Shown here: positions 14,617-21,980 of the stretch, piece by piece
How the letters are laid out: each line of letters opens with the position of its first letter
Position numbering within the stretch: position 1 is the first letter of the stretch
Origin: a virus
Virus record (IMG/VR): IMGVR_UViG_3300037258_001222
Location: 1 to 46,650 of that record
Strand: one strand, 5' to 3'
Length of the DNA: 46,650 bases
Translations under genes and position numbers: made by a program
The notes under the pieces: generated by a model
What the model saw: only the letters and a program-made list of their open reading frames with translations
The model's database searches: none
What the model was told of the DNA's origin: nothing

Positions 14617-16478
14617 GTAGCGTAGTTGCGAATGCGCAGGTTCTTGATGATCTGCGCGGAGAGCGCGTTGCCGATCTCAGTCGCGGCGCTCCGGTCGAGA
14701 TAGTAGCCGCCCATGATGTTGACGATGATACCCGCATTGCTGCCACCACCACGGCCAGCAAGGGAGTTGCCGCCTGCGAAGGCCGAAAGAGGTATGACTG
14801 CCTCCGGGCCAGCTTCGCCGATGAGGGCCATCGTGGGGCTGTTGACGATGCCACCGACCGCCATTTTTGTGATGCCGAGATAGTCGGTTATGGCTGTGAG
14901 GCCACCGCCAATCCCTGAGTAGCGCTGGCCGATGGCGAGAGCGTTCTGTCCCGAGGCAATCGTGCTCGCTTGAATCTGCTGTAGCTTGGCAAGTTCCGGG
15001 CCTGTCGCGGTGCTGAGAAGCTTTTGAAAGGCGGGACTGTTTGCAACGCCTATGGCTTGGTTTCCGGCGCTCATGGCATTCATTGCAGCGGTCTGCATGG
15101 ATGAAAAGGCATTAGCAATCGCGATAATGGCCGCCGAGAGCGCGATGAAAGCCAGCAGCCAAGGACCACCAGCAACGATTGCAGGTATGAATGTACCGCT
15201 CATAAAGCTGAAAATGCCCGAGAACATCGGTAGCAACACGCCAGCAACCTTCGTCACGCTGCCGATTACGAGCGCCACCGGACCAAGGGCAGCGGCAAGT
15301 CCCAGAGCGCCGATGATGACATTTTGCGCCGCGGGAGATAGGTTTGTGAACCAGTCCGCCACGTCTTTCACGGCCGCCGCCAGTTTAGGCAGGATTTCCG
15401 CCTCGATTGGGATGAGCGCGTTACCGATCTGGACCATCGACGCCGAAACCGAAGCCTGCATTTGAGCAAACTGCGCCGCAGTCGTGCCGGCCTGGTCCTG
15501 CACCTTCTGCTGGAAGGTTCCCACTCCGGTGTTGATGAGCGCGTACTTCTGCTGCACCCGGTCGAGGTTATTGAGCAACAGGTCGATGGCGCCGGAAGTA
15601 CGGCCGCCGCCAAAGGCTTGCGAAAGCACCATCGCCTGCTGGTCAGCGGTCAGCCCGGTGCTCACGAGATGGTCATGGAGGTCCTGAAGCGCCGGGAGAA
15701 GACCTTGGGTCCGCATGTCGTCGGCGAGCTGTAGCTGCGTGATCCCGATGCTCGCGAGCGCCTTAGTCGCCGCTGCGGTTGGCGCTTCCATGAGTGAAAT
15801 CGCCATGTGCAGCCGGGTTGCAGCATCCGCGGCCGGCATCCCGTTGTCAGTCATGGTCGCCATCGCCGCGCCGACATCGGTGAGCGAGAGCCCCGCAGTC
15901 GTGGCTTGGGGGAGCACGTTGCCAAGCGCCGTGGCGAGGTCCTGCATGCGCATGTTGCCGGCACCAACCGTGGCATTCAGCACGGCCATCGCATTGTTGT
16001 AGTCGCCCGACCCTTTGATGTTGGAGGCCACGGCCGCGCCGAGGGCGTTGGACACATCCTCAAGGTTCGCGCCGGACATGGCTGCGCCTTCGCTCGCGAG
16101 CTTGAGGACGCTCATAGCATCTGCGGCGGGTACGCCGAGCGAGACGATGTGGTAGAGGCCCTGGGCGAGCACCTCGGGTGCCTGCTGTGCGCCGCTCTGG
16201 GCGAAATCGAGAGTGGCTTTGGTAAGGCCGGCGAGCGCGTCTTGGGGAAGGCCCGCCTGCGTCACAAGCATTTCCATCGCCGACTGGAAGTCGCTTGCGG
16301 ATTTAGCGGCTGCGACCCCGACCCCGACAATCGGCAGCGTCACGTCGGTCGTGAGAGTGCGGCCGGCGTTTATCATTGACTGGCCGGTTGCCTGTAGGTT
16401 CTTGCTGACCGAAGCCATCGACGCCGACGCTTCGTCAACCAGTTTAAGAATTATCGAAAGGGTTGTGGACGATCCCAT
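14613..16478 (-). CDS. tail tape measure protein (TP901-type)
   Basis: 621 residues. The N-terminal coiled coil (about 10-50) leads into the TP901 core DFQSAMEMLVTQAGL...APEVLAQGLYHIVSLG...AATRLHMAI. Hydrophobic helices follow at about 395-465 and a C-terminal region contains GLTAITDYLG and GEAGPEAVIPL. By the usual rule of about 0.15 nm per residue, the tail would be near 90 nm. It starts 4 nt after the frameshifted chaperone stop. TACAAT lies 6 nt before the ATG. Confidence 0.9.
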   Translation of the reverse strand: MGSSTTLSIILKLVDEASASMASVSKNLQATGQSMINAGRTLTTDVTLPIVGVGVAAAKSASDFQSAMEMLVTQAGLPQDALAGLTKATLDFAQSGAQQAPEVLAQGLYHIVSLGVPAADAMSVLKLASEGAAMSGANLEDVSNALGAAVASNIKGSGDYNNAMAVLNATVGAGNMRMQDLATALGNVLPQATTAGLSLTDVGAAMATMTDNGMPAADAATRLHMAISLMEAPTAAATKALASIGITQLQLADDMRTQGLLPALQDLHDHLVSTGLTADQQAMVLSQAFGGGRTSGAIDLLLNNLDRVQQKYALINTGVGTFQQKVQDQAGTTAAQFAQMQASVSASMVQIGNALIPIEAEILPKLAAAVKDVADWFTNLSPAAQNVIIGALGLAAALGPVALVIGSVTKVAGVLLPMFSGIFSFMSGTFIPAIVAGGPWLLAFIALSAAIIAIANAFSSMQTAAMNAMSAGNQAIGVANSPAFQKLLSTATGPELAKLQQIQASTIASGQNALAIGQRYSGIGGGLTAITDYLGITKMAVGGIVNSPTMALIGEAGPEAVIPLSAFAGGNSLAGRGGGSNAGIIVNIMGGYYLDRSAATEIGNALSAQIIKNLRIRNYAT

Positions 16479-16482
16479 GCGG

Positions 16483-17006
16483 CTATTGTACCGCGTTCTT
16501 TTGGTGTGCAGCCTCCGCTCTCAACAGCTCCAAGAGCATGGAAACGAACCACGCCGGCTGCGATAGGTACTGCTCATAATCCCATCCCATCTCCCGGCAA
16601 AGGATGGCTATGAGCTGAGTGTCGAACTCGATTACGCCGCTGCGAAAATAGCGCTGCCAGGCCGCGCGAAGTTCTACGGCGTCGTAGGGTTTTGGATCGC
16701 GTTTACTTCCTTGACGATGGCCTCGTAGTCGACGGCGGGTAAGTCGAGGAGCTTCTCTACGGGCGAGGCAGTATCGCCATCGACGGAGACAAGCAGCGCG
16801 TCGAGCGCCTTGCGTTCTTGCTCGATGAGAAACTCGCCGGAAACCTCCGAGAGCGCCGGAGTGCTGCCATCGGCGCTCAGCTCCATCTTGAGGCCCTTGA
16901 ACAGCTCGCCCCTGATCGCCGCTATCTCCCTGCCAGTTAGGTACGTCTTGAGGACGACCGCATGGCCGCCGGGAGTGGTAAACGTTCGGGTCTCGCGTTC
17001 GGTCAT
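16483..17006 (-). CDS. tail assembly chaperone, -1 frameshift long form (gpGT-like)
   Basis: After slipping at AAACCCT, the -1 frame stays open for 67 residues, beginning YDAVELRAAWQRYF and containing WDYEQYLSQPAWFVSMLLE. The stop at 16483-16485 lies 4 nt before the tape measure ATG. The fusion would be about 174 residues. This organisation equals the lambda G/GT system: the extension has no start of its own and would otherwise leave an unexplained 190-nt gap. Confidence 0.85.
16485..16490 (-). promoter_or_regulatory. -10-like element before tape measure gene
   Basis: Minus-strand TACAAT, 6 nt before the ATG, overlapping the stop of the frameshift product. Confidence 0.3.
16674..17006 (-). 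CDS. tail assembly chaperone, short form (gpG-like)
   Basis: 110 residues, mostly helical with an early beta segment (TRTFTTPGGHAVVLKTYLTGREIAAIRGELF). Size and position between tail tube and tape measure match gpG-type chaperones that coat the tape measure during tail assembly. It ends QNPTTP in frame 0, three codons past a slippery site used to make the long form. Its ATG overlaps the 42-aa membrane protein. Confidence 0.8.
   Translation of the reverse strand: MTERETRTFTTPGGHAVVLKTYLTGREIAAIRGELFKGLKMELSADGSTPALSEVSGEFLIEQERKALDALLVSVDGDTASPVEKLLDLPAVDYEAIVKEVNAIQNPTTP
16686..16692 (-). other. AAACCCT -1 ribosomal frameshift site
   Basis: A canonical XXXYYYZ heptamer on the minus strand, correctly phased as A AAC CCT relative to the short chaperone frame. 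Confidence 0.85.
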
Positions 17007-17131
17007 ATGAATATGCTGAGAACGAGGCCCAATAGAAACAGCCCGAACATAAGCCAGAGAAACGCCTTCCCGACCTCCATTATTTTAGTGCCCGCGTAGT
17101 CCATCTTCTCTGCGAAAGTTTTGTTTTCCAT
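17003..17131 (-). CDS. 42-aa single-span membrane protein in tail operon
   Basis: A micro-ORF: a polar N-terminal half, then KAFLWLMFGLFLLGLVLSIF as one membrane span. It overlaps the chaperone start (ATGA). It has its own near-consensus promoter, 9 nt upstream. A membrane protein here is unusual, because tail tube and chaperone genes are normally adjacent. Confidence 0.6.
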   Translation of the reverse strand: MENKTFAEKMDYAGTKIMEVGKAFLWLMFGLFLLGLVLSIFI

Positions 17132-17140
17132 ATACCGCCC

Positions 17141-17169
17141 ACTATACGGCGGCGGCGTCGCTTTTGCAA
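17141..17169 (-). promoter_or_regulatory. sigma70-like promoter inside tail operon
   Basis: Minus-strand TTGCAA, exactly 17 bp, TATAGT. The -10 ends 9 nt before the ATG at 17131. Confidence 0.6.
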
Positions 17170-17186
17170 GTCGGGGGTGTGAAGAA

Positions 17187-18173
17187 CTAGGAGTAGCTCG
17201 TAACGTCGTTGATCAAAACCGATGAAATCATGCTCGTGTCAGAGAGCGAGTAGGAGGCCGTGAACTTGATAGACTGATAAACGAGGTCCTTTACCTTGTA
17301 AGGAGTGCCGTATTCTACAAAGGTGACCTTGGCGAGCGTGAACTTGATTTCAGGGTGCGATGATGTGTCAATCGTCACGTCGCTGTTTACAAAATCGAGC
17401 GACATAGCCTGCGCGGTTGGCCCCATGAAGGCGGTCTTGAAGTCGCCCTCGTTTTTCAGGATCGCCTCGAACGTGCCGCTTACCGCGAATTCTTTGTTGA
17501 GGAAGTCTGCCGGGTCGATGGAGCCGAGCACGTCCTGGTCCTCGACGTTCGCGTTGATGGAGAGCTTGACGCTTTTGAGCGCGATGGCCGTGGCGCTAGA
17601 AAGACCGGAAATGCTCGATGCAAATTTTGCCGTGAGGTACTGCGGCAGGAAGCGATTTTCCGTCGTCGTCGAAGGCGTGAAGCTCGAAGCGGTCGCGCCG
17701 CTCAGGGCCTTGACGCTCGCATTATAGGCGAGAAACTTTTTCAGCTCTGCGGTGATCTCTAGCTTCTCGACCACGCCGTTCGCATAGGTGTAATCCTGCG
17801 CGGTGAGCGGGTCGTGTTTGAAAAGGGTGAGCGACTGGTGCTGCGCGTTCTGGCCTACGGTAAAGGTGTGCGTGTAGGGACCCGAGCCGCTAACCGCATA
17901 GCCGCCGAACATGCTGTAAAGGATGAGGCCGAAGGTCTGATCGTGAACATTGCCTTGTAGAGAGCCTTGCGACCATTGCTTCGTCTGCGATTGATTTACG
18001 TTGTCCTCTATGATGCCGTAGCTCTGGTCGTCGGTGGCAAATTCCTTCTTCTCGTCGAGGGCCAAATCCATCCAGGGAACCCAAAACGTCGCAGAACTTT
18101 CGGCCGTGCCGCGCGTGCCTTCCTTTGTGAGCCCGACCTGGATGAGTCGCCCGATACCGCGTTGTGCCGCCAT
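17187..18173 (-). CDS. major tail tube protein
   Basis: 328 residues. It starts MAAQRGIGRLIQVGLTKEGT, typical of tail tube proteins of the GTA/siphovirus type. A beta-rich core includes NVHDQTFGLILYSMFGG and a long C-terminal domain with TFSGTF-like strands (FAVSGTFEAILKNEGDF). It sits between connector genes and the chaperone. The length suggests an added Ig-like or decoration domain. TAACAT lies 8 nt before the ATG. Confidence 0.75.
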   Translation of the reverse strand: MAAQRGIGRLIQVGLTKEGTRGTAESSATFWVPWMDLALDEKKEFATDDQSYGIIEDNVNQSQTKQWSQGSLQGNVHDQTFGLILYSMFGGYAVSGSGPYTHTFTVGQNAQHQSLTLFKHDPLTAQDYTYANGVVEKLEITAELKKFLAYNASVKALSGATASSFTPSTTTENRFLPQYLTAKFASSISGLSSATAIALKSVKLSINANVEDQDVLGSIDPADFLNKEFAVSGTFEAILKNEGDFKTAFMGPTAQAMSLDFVNSDVTIDTSSHPEIKFTLAKVTFVEYGTPYKVKDLVYQSIKFTASYSLSDTSMISSVLINDVTSYS

Positions 18174-18179
18174 ATAGAT

Positions 18180-18380
18180 TTATGTTACATCATCCGCGCT
18201 CTCGGGAGCTGTGGATTGGCTGATAAGCCGCTTGACCTTGTGGTAGATCGCCTCGGCTTCCCGTATGGTCGCGGCTTCGATGTACTCCGCGAGATAAACG
18301 CCATCACTCGCAAAGTGAAATCCCTTCTTCGCGGGAGCTGCTTGCATCATTTTATTAGAAGTAGGCGCGGTGAGGCTCAT
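18180..18380 (-). CDS. hypothetical protein (66 aa)
   Basis: A small helical protein with GVYLAEYIEAATIREAEAIYHKVKRLIS; unrecognised. It starts by overlap with the upstream tail-completion gene and precedes the tail tube gene by 6 nt. Probably part of the connector operon, perhaps an assembly helper. Confidence 0.5.
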   Translation of the reverse strand: MSLTAPTSNKMMQAAPAKKGFHFASDGVYLAEYIEAATIREAEAIYHKVKRLISQSTAPESADDVT

Positions 18381-18820
18381 ACAGTGAATAGCGTTCTTGC
18401 CTCTAATGTTAGCACGAACACAAGCAAATCGTTGCTACCTGTGGATACCGGACTCGCCTCTACCTTGGCTGGGAGTACGGCTGCATCGGCGGTTCCGGCG
18501 AGGGTGTAGTTGGTATCGAACTGATTGAGCGCCGCGTCGATTAAGTCCTCCACGTCCGTGTCGGGGTTTGCCAGTGCGGCCGGGTCGAGGACGAAGAGTA
18601 CGTCGTAGCGGTAGGTGCGGATGTTCGTGGCCTGATCCTCGAAATCGGAGGAGATGCGCGGCATGCCCACGATGGCGAATGGGTAGCCGGAGGGCGGCGC
18701 GTCGGTGAGCGGGTTCGGGTTCTTGTCGAGGGACAGGAAGGAATTGAGCGTGCCGGCATCTACCATCGCTTTGAGGTTTGCGAGTATCTGCTGCTTGATG
18801 GGAGAGACAAGTTTCGTCAT
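18377..18820 (-). CDS. putative tail terminator / tail completion protein
   Basis: 147 residues from the ATG at 18820; the longer frame overlaps the upstream gene and looks spurious. Residues about 45-90 (PFAIVGMPRISSDFEDQ...RTYRYDVLFVLD) and the phased strands resemble tail terminator (gpU-like) proteins. Its position after the HK97-gp10-like gene and before the tube gene supports this. Confidence 0.6.
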   Translation of the reverse strand: MTKLVSPIKQQILANLKAMVDAGTLNSFLSLDKNPNPLTDAPPSGYPFAIVGMPRISSDFEDQATNIRTYRYDVLFVLDPAALANPDTDVEDLIDAALNQFDTNYTLAGTADAAVLPAKVEASPVSTGSNDLLVFVLTLEARTLFTV

Positions 18821-18822
18821 GA

Positions 18823-19281
18823 TTATTGGGCGGCGATGGCCGCAGTTATCTGCGAAAGTGCGGTGCCGAAGGTCGCGTCTATTTCTTCCTGGGAGGCATC
18901 GACTATTCTGCCCATAAAATCGTTGGGCTGTGTGCCGGGATGATTGACGCGCGCGACCGGATGCTCCGCACCGGGCCAGTAGAGCGCCTTCTTGTCTTTC
19001 GGCAGGATGACGTGCGGCGCGGTGCCGAACTCCACGAATGGCGCGTAGCTGGCGGTAGGAAACCATCGGAGCATTCCCGTGGTGAGCTGCGCCTGGAATG
19101 TCTGAGCGAGGAAGCCGGTGCGCCACGGCACAATGCCTTTGACGGTGTGCTTGGCGAGAACGGCTTGAGAAGCGGAGAGCGCCCGCTGCAAGATCGGCGC
19201 GGCAATTGACGGCGCTTCCTTGAGCTTGGCTACAAGTTGGTCGAGGCCCTGAATGGTGACGGTGAATTGTCCGGTGGGCAT
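18823..19281 (-). CDS. HK97 gp10-like head-tail protein
   Basis: 152 residues from 19281. It has FTVTIQGLDQLVAKLK and RALSASQAVLAKHTVKGIVPWRTGFL followed by ASYAPFVEFGTAPHVILPK. The Y-x-x-FVEFGT segment is characteristic of gp10 family head-completion and tail-joining proteins. It begins 1 nt after the connector gene's stop. Confidence 0.8.
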   Translation of the reverse strand: MPTGQFTVTIQGLDQLVAKLKEAPSIAAPILQRALSASQAVLAKHTVKGIVPWRTGFLAQTFQAQLTTGMLRWFPTASYAPFVEFGTAPHVILPKDKKALYWPGAEHPVARVNHPGTQPNDFMGRIVDASQEEIDATFGTALSQITAAIAAQ

Positions 19282-19282
19282 A

Positions 19283-20389
19283 TCAGAAATGAATGTCCCG
19301 GTACTGCCCGAGGATATCGAGGTCCTCCTGGTCGAGCGTGTTGCGCCAGGTCTCAGTGGCGTCCCCGACTCGTTCGCTCGACTTACCGGCCAGTCCACGC
19401 CGCTTGAAACGTCGCACCACAAGGTTCTCGCAGACGCTCGTGATGTCGCCCGGAAGCCAGTGCGTGTTGTGATCCTCGGGATTGTTCCAGTTGACCGGAT
19501 AGCCGCCCGTGTAGGTGGCTCGGATCATGTTGTTATAGAGGCGCGGAAGGACGCCATAAACGCGCACCATGCCGGAGGGATACCAGACGAGGCCGGAGAC
19601 GGGATCGGTGCGCGGGTTGACCAGCTCGTATTGATCGGCGATGAAGTCGGTCCAGTTCGGGTTGGATGGGGTTCCGGCGCGCCACTGGAAGTTCGATATG
19701 GAGAAGACCGGCGTATTACGCAGCATGAGGAAGCTCTGCCGCGGGCTCTCGATGGAATACACCTCGTCGGTGTAGGTCTGCTGCACGAAGGAGAACCGCC
19801 CGCACTGATTGTTGATGTAGTTGGTGGCGTAGTTAATCATGCGGACCAGCACGCCGTCGTAGGCGGTTGGCTGGTCGGTGACGGTCAAGGTCTGGCCGGT
19901 TTGGGTCGAGGTGGCGGCCTGTGAGAGCGTGATCTCGGTCGCGCTTACGACGGCCGTAATCGTCGTGCCGACGGGGATATAGGTGCCGGTGATCACTTGC
20001 CCGACGCGGATCGTCTTGCCGGTCGGCACGGTGATGCCGGTTACGTCGGTTGAGTTGTTGGTGAGCGACGCTCCGGTAAGCGAGACGGTGAGGTTGGGGT
20101 CAAAGAGGAGGTCCTTGACCCGCTGCAAGGTTGTGAGGGCGTAAGGCGAGACCTGATCGGCACCCACGATGACGACGGAAGGATTATTGGCGGGCGTGTA
20201 GTCGGCAAGCAGCTCCCCGGCGGAGTAGCTGTTGACGGTGGTGATGTCGGCCCCGGCGATCGCGTAATCGTTGCCGACGCCAGGGGTAAGCCGAACACCC
20301 GCGCCATAGAGAGTTACAGTGCCAGCCGCAGGCGTGTTTTCCAGCGTCCAGCTTGTGCCATCTCCCGAGACGATTTCGTTTTGGATCAT
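19283..20389 (-). CDS. head-tail connector / adaptor protein with extra beta domain
   Basis: 368 residues. The C-terminal half (from about residue 180: YDGVLVRMINYATNYINNQCGRFSF, then ATYTGGYP and DITSVCENLVVRRFKRRG) fits gp6-like head-tail adaptors. The N-terminal half carries two beta-sandwich-like segments (TVTLYGAGVRLTPGV and VPTGKTIRVGQVITGT). The added domain makes it larger than usual adaptors. It overlaps the HNH gene stop by 4 nt. Confidence 0.6.
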   Translation of the reverse strand: MIQNEIVSGDGTSWTLENTPAAGTVTLYGAGVRLTPGVGNDYAIAGADITTVNSYSAGELLADYTPANNPSVVIVGADQVSPYALTTLQRVKDLLFDPNLTVSLTGASLTNNSTDVTGITVPTGKTIRVGQVITGTYIPVGTTITAVVSATEITLSQAATSTQTGQTLTVTDQPTAYDGVLVRMINYATNYINNQCGRFSFVQQTYTDEVYSIESPRQSFLMLRNTPVFSISNFQWRAGTPSNPNWTDFIADQYELVNPRTDPVSGLVWYPSGMVRVYGVLPRLYNNMIRATYTGGYPVNWNNPEDHNTHWLPGDITSVCENLVVRRFKRRGLAGKSSERVGDATETWRNTLDQEDLDILGQYRDIHF

Positions 20390-20943
20390 AGGGCGTAGGC
20401 TTCGGCCTTGCGACCGTAGGTTGGCGTCTTTGTATGGCAGTCATGGCAGAGTGTGCGCCCGTTATCCGTGTCGAAGCGAAGCTCGGTGAAGAAGGCAAAA
20501 GGTTTGATGTGATCTGCTTCCAGATTGCCGCCGCGATTATCACCACACTCGATGCATGCATAGCCGTCGCGCTCAAAGACTGCTTGGCGCCATTCTTGGT
20601 ATTCCAAGGAATGGCGGATGCGTTCGTGCTCGGGTGTAATGCCGCCCTTCCACGCGCTGCCCTTTGCGCCGACAAAGCGCCCGATATTTGCGAGGCGGCA
20701 TTTTAGTTTCGTCTCCTCGGGTTGGGGCTTTCCTTTATTCCAAGGGATATGACCTTCCTTGAATCCTCCCCCGAGGTAGATGCTTTTGCCCTTATTCCAA
20801 GGAATTGCGTGAGGTCGTGGCCCGCGCAATTTTGCGCGATGTTCGTCGGTAAATCTGCGGCCTTTTTGGGCGTCACTTATTTTTCGTCTGTGTTCCTCGG
20901 ACATGAAGCCCGCTGGCATTTTGTATTTTTTTTGTGGCTCCAT
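20386..20943 (-). CDS. HNH homing endonuclease with NUMOD3 motifs
   Basis: 185 residues from 20943. The N-terminal half has DNA-binding NUMOD3-like repeats: EEHRRKISDAQKGR, TDEHRAKL, then HIPWNKGKPQPEETKLK. The C-terminal HNH core has YACIECGDNRGGNLEADHIKPF, then LCHDCH. Homing endonucleases with this layout nick specific phage DNA. The gene is inserted between a minor capsid-like gene and the connector gene, behind a strong hairpin (20949-20991). Confidence 0.9.
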   Translation of the reverse strand: MEPQKKYKMPAGFMSEEHRRKISDAQKGRRFTDEHRAKLRGPRPHAIPWNKGKSIYLGGGFKEGHIPWNKGKPQPEETKLKCRLANIGRFVGAKGSAWKGGITPEHERIRHSLEYQEWRQAVFERDGYACIECGDNRGGNLEADHIKPFAFFTELRFDTDNGRTLCHDCHTKTPTYGRKAEAYAL

Positions 20944-20948
20944 ATATT

Positions 20949-20991
20949 CGTTCGTTTCGTGGCCCCACGAGTTGAGGCCACGCGACGAACG
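20949..20991 (-). repeat. 43-nt stem-loop just upstream of homing endonuclease ATG
   Basis: Outer arms CGTTCGT/ACGAACG and inner arms CGTGGCC/GGCCACG, separated by 2-nt internal loops. It ends 5 nt before the start codon. Confidence 0.7.
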
Positions 20992-21007
20992 TTCAAATAC
21001 TATTCTA

Positions 21008-21520
21008 TCAAGTATTTGAAGTTGTCGAACGCACGGGTAGCTGCGCACCGTTGCCGGTCGCGCCGATGAACTCGGCGTAGGCCAAGATCGCCGGGGTCGT
21101 GCCGCTCGTGAAAGCGGGCGTGAGACCGATCGCGAGATAGCGCTTGCGGCCGCCAGCGCTCGCGGTCGGTTCCGTATTGGAGCCGACAGATTGAAGGTTG
21201 ATGCCTTCAACGCGAGCATAGGCATCCTGGGCCGCCGTGTGGACATTCAGCGTGCCGCCGATGGCGGTGCCGGTGTTGTCCTTGGCCGCCACGAAGGTGC
21301 TGTTGTCGTCGGACTCCAAAAGAGCCCAAGCGACGGTCGCCGCAGTCGGGGACCCGGATGCGATCTCAGCGCGGACATGCACCATGAGCGACTCAAGGCC
21401 AGCGAGCGCGGTGTCGAGACCGTCGGAATCGACCTCGGTGCTGCCGGTGAGCGATTGGATCGCTACCGAGGTGGCAGCGGCGTTCTCGTGATACACGTCA
21501 TCGTATGGATTGAAACGCAT
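21008..21520 (-). CDS. minor capsid or decoration-like protein
   Basis: 170 residues, mainly beta with Ala/Thr/Ser. It contains ALLESDDNSTFVAA and RKRYLAIGLTPAF, reminiscent of the phage Bbp16-like family found just after the major capsid gene. No membrane segment. Likely a capsid surface or inner protein. Confidence 0.55.
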   Translation of the reverse strand: MRFNPYDDVYHENAAATSVAIQSLTGSTEVDSDGLDTALAGLESLMVHVRAEIASGSPTAATVAWALLESDDNSTFVAAKDNTGTAIGGTLNVHTAAQDAYARVEGINLQSVGSNTEPTASAGGRKRYLAIGLTPAFTSGTTPAILAYAEFIGATGNGAQLPVRSTTSNT

Positions 21521-21593
21521 ACAATTTTTGTGCTTATGCCACTTCGCGCCGTCGATCCGGTGCGCGCGGCGGGCGACCGCGTGGCGTTGATAA

Positions 21594-21893
21594 CTAGCCC
21601 TGATTCGGGAGGCAGATGTAGCCTACGTCGAAGCGGTGGACCGTGCCGATGCGCCCGTCGGGGCACGTGCACGGTTCGCCTGACTTGAGGCCCTTCGGCG
21701 CAAAGCCGGTACGGCTTGCGCTCGGGTCTGCGCTCTCCTCCGAAGCCGCAGCATCCGCCGGAGCATTCTCCGGCGTTTGACTGGCAGGCTCTTCGCCTTC
21801 TGCTGGCGCGGGGGTCTCCTCGGAAGGAGTCTCGGGTGCCGCCTCAGGCGCAGCCGGCTCGGCTGCCGGGTCGACTTTCTGTTCGTCGTTCAT
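21594..21893 (-). CDS. acidic Ala/Pro/Glu-rich protein with Cys tail
   Basis: 99 residues. Residues 1-70 are low-complexity Ala/Pro/Glu, likely disordered. The C-terminus has CTCPDGRIGTVHRFDVG, a compact KOW-like or zinc-type patch. It lies next to the capsid gene. Possibly a capsid-associated or assembly protein. The family is unknown. Confidence 0.5.
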   Translation of the reverse strand: MNDEQKVDPAAEPAAPEAAPETPSEETPAPAEGEEPASQTPENAPADAAASEESADPSASRTGFAPKGLKSGEPCTCPDGRIGTVHRFDVGYICLPNQG

Positions 21894-21933
21894 GGCGTCA
21901 GATGGTTACGTGCTTGTAAACTATCGCCCGAAA

Positions 21934-21964
21934 CAGTTGATATCCGAGGATTGGATATCAACTG
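21934..21964 (-). terminator. 12-bp perfect hairpin after major capsid gene
   Basis: Arms CAGTTGATATCC/GGATATCAACTG with a 7-nt loop, then TTTC on the minus strand. A partial terminator or mRNA-protecting hairpin. Confidence 0.55.
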
Positions 21965-21980
21965 AGTCGAGAATGAAGAA

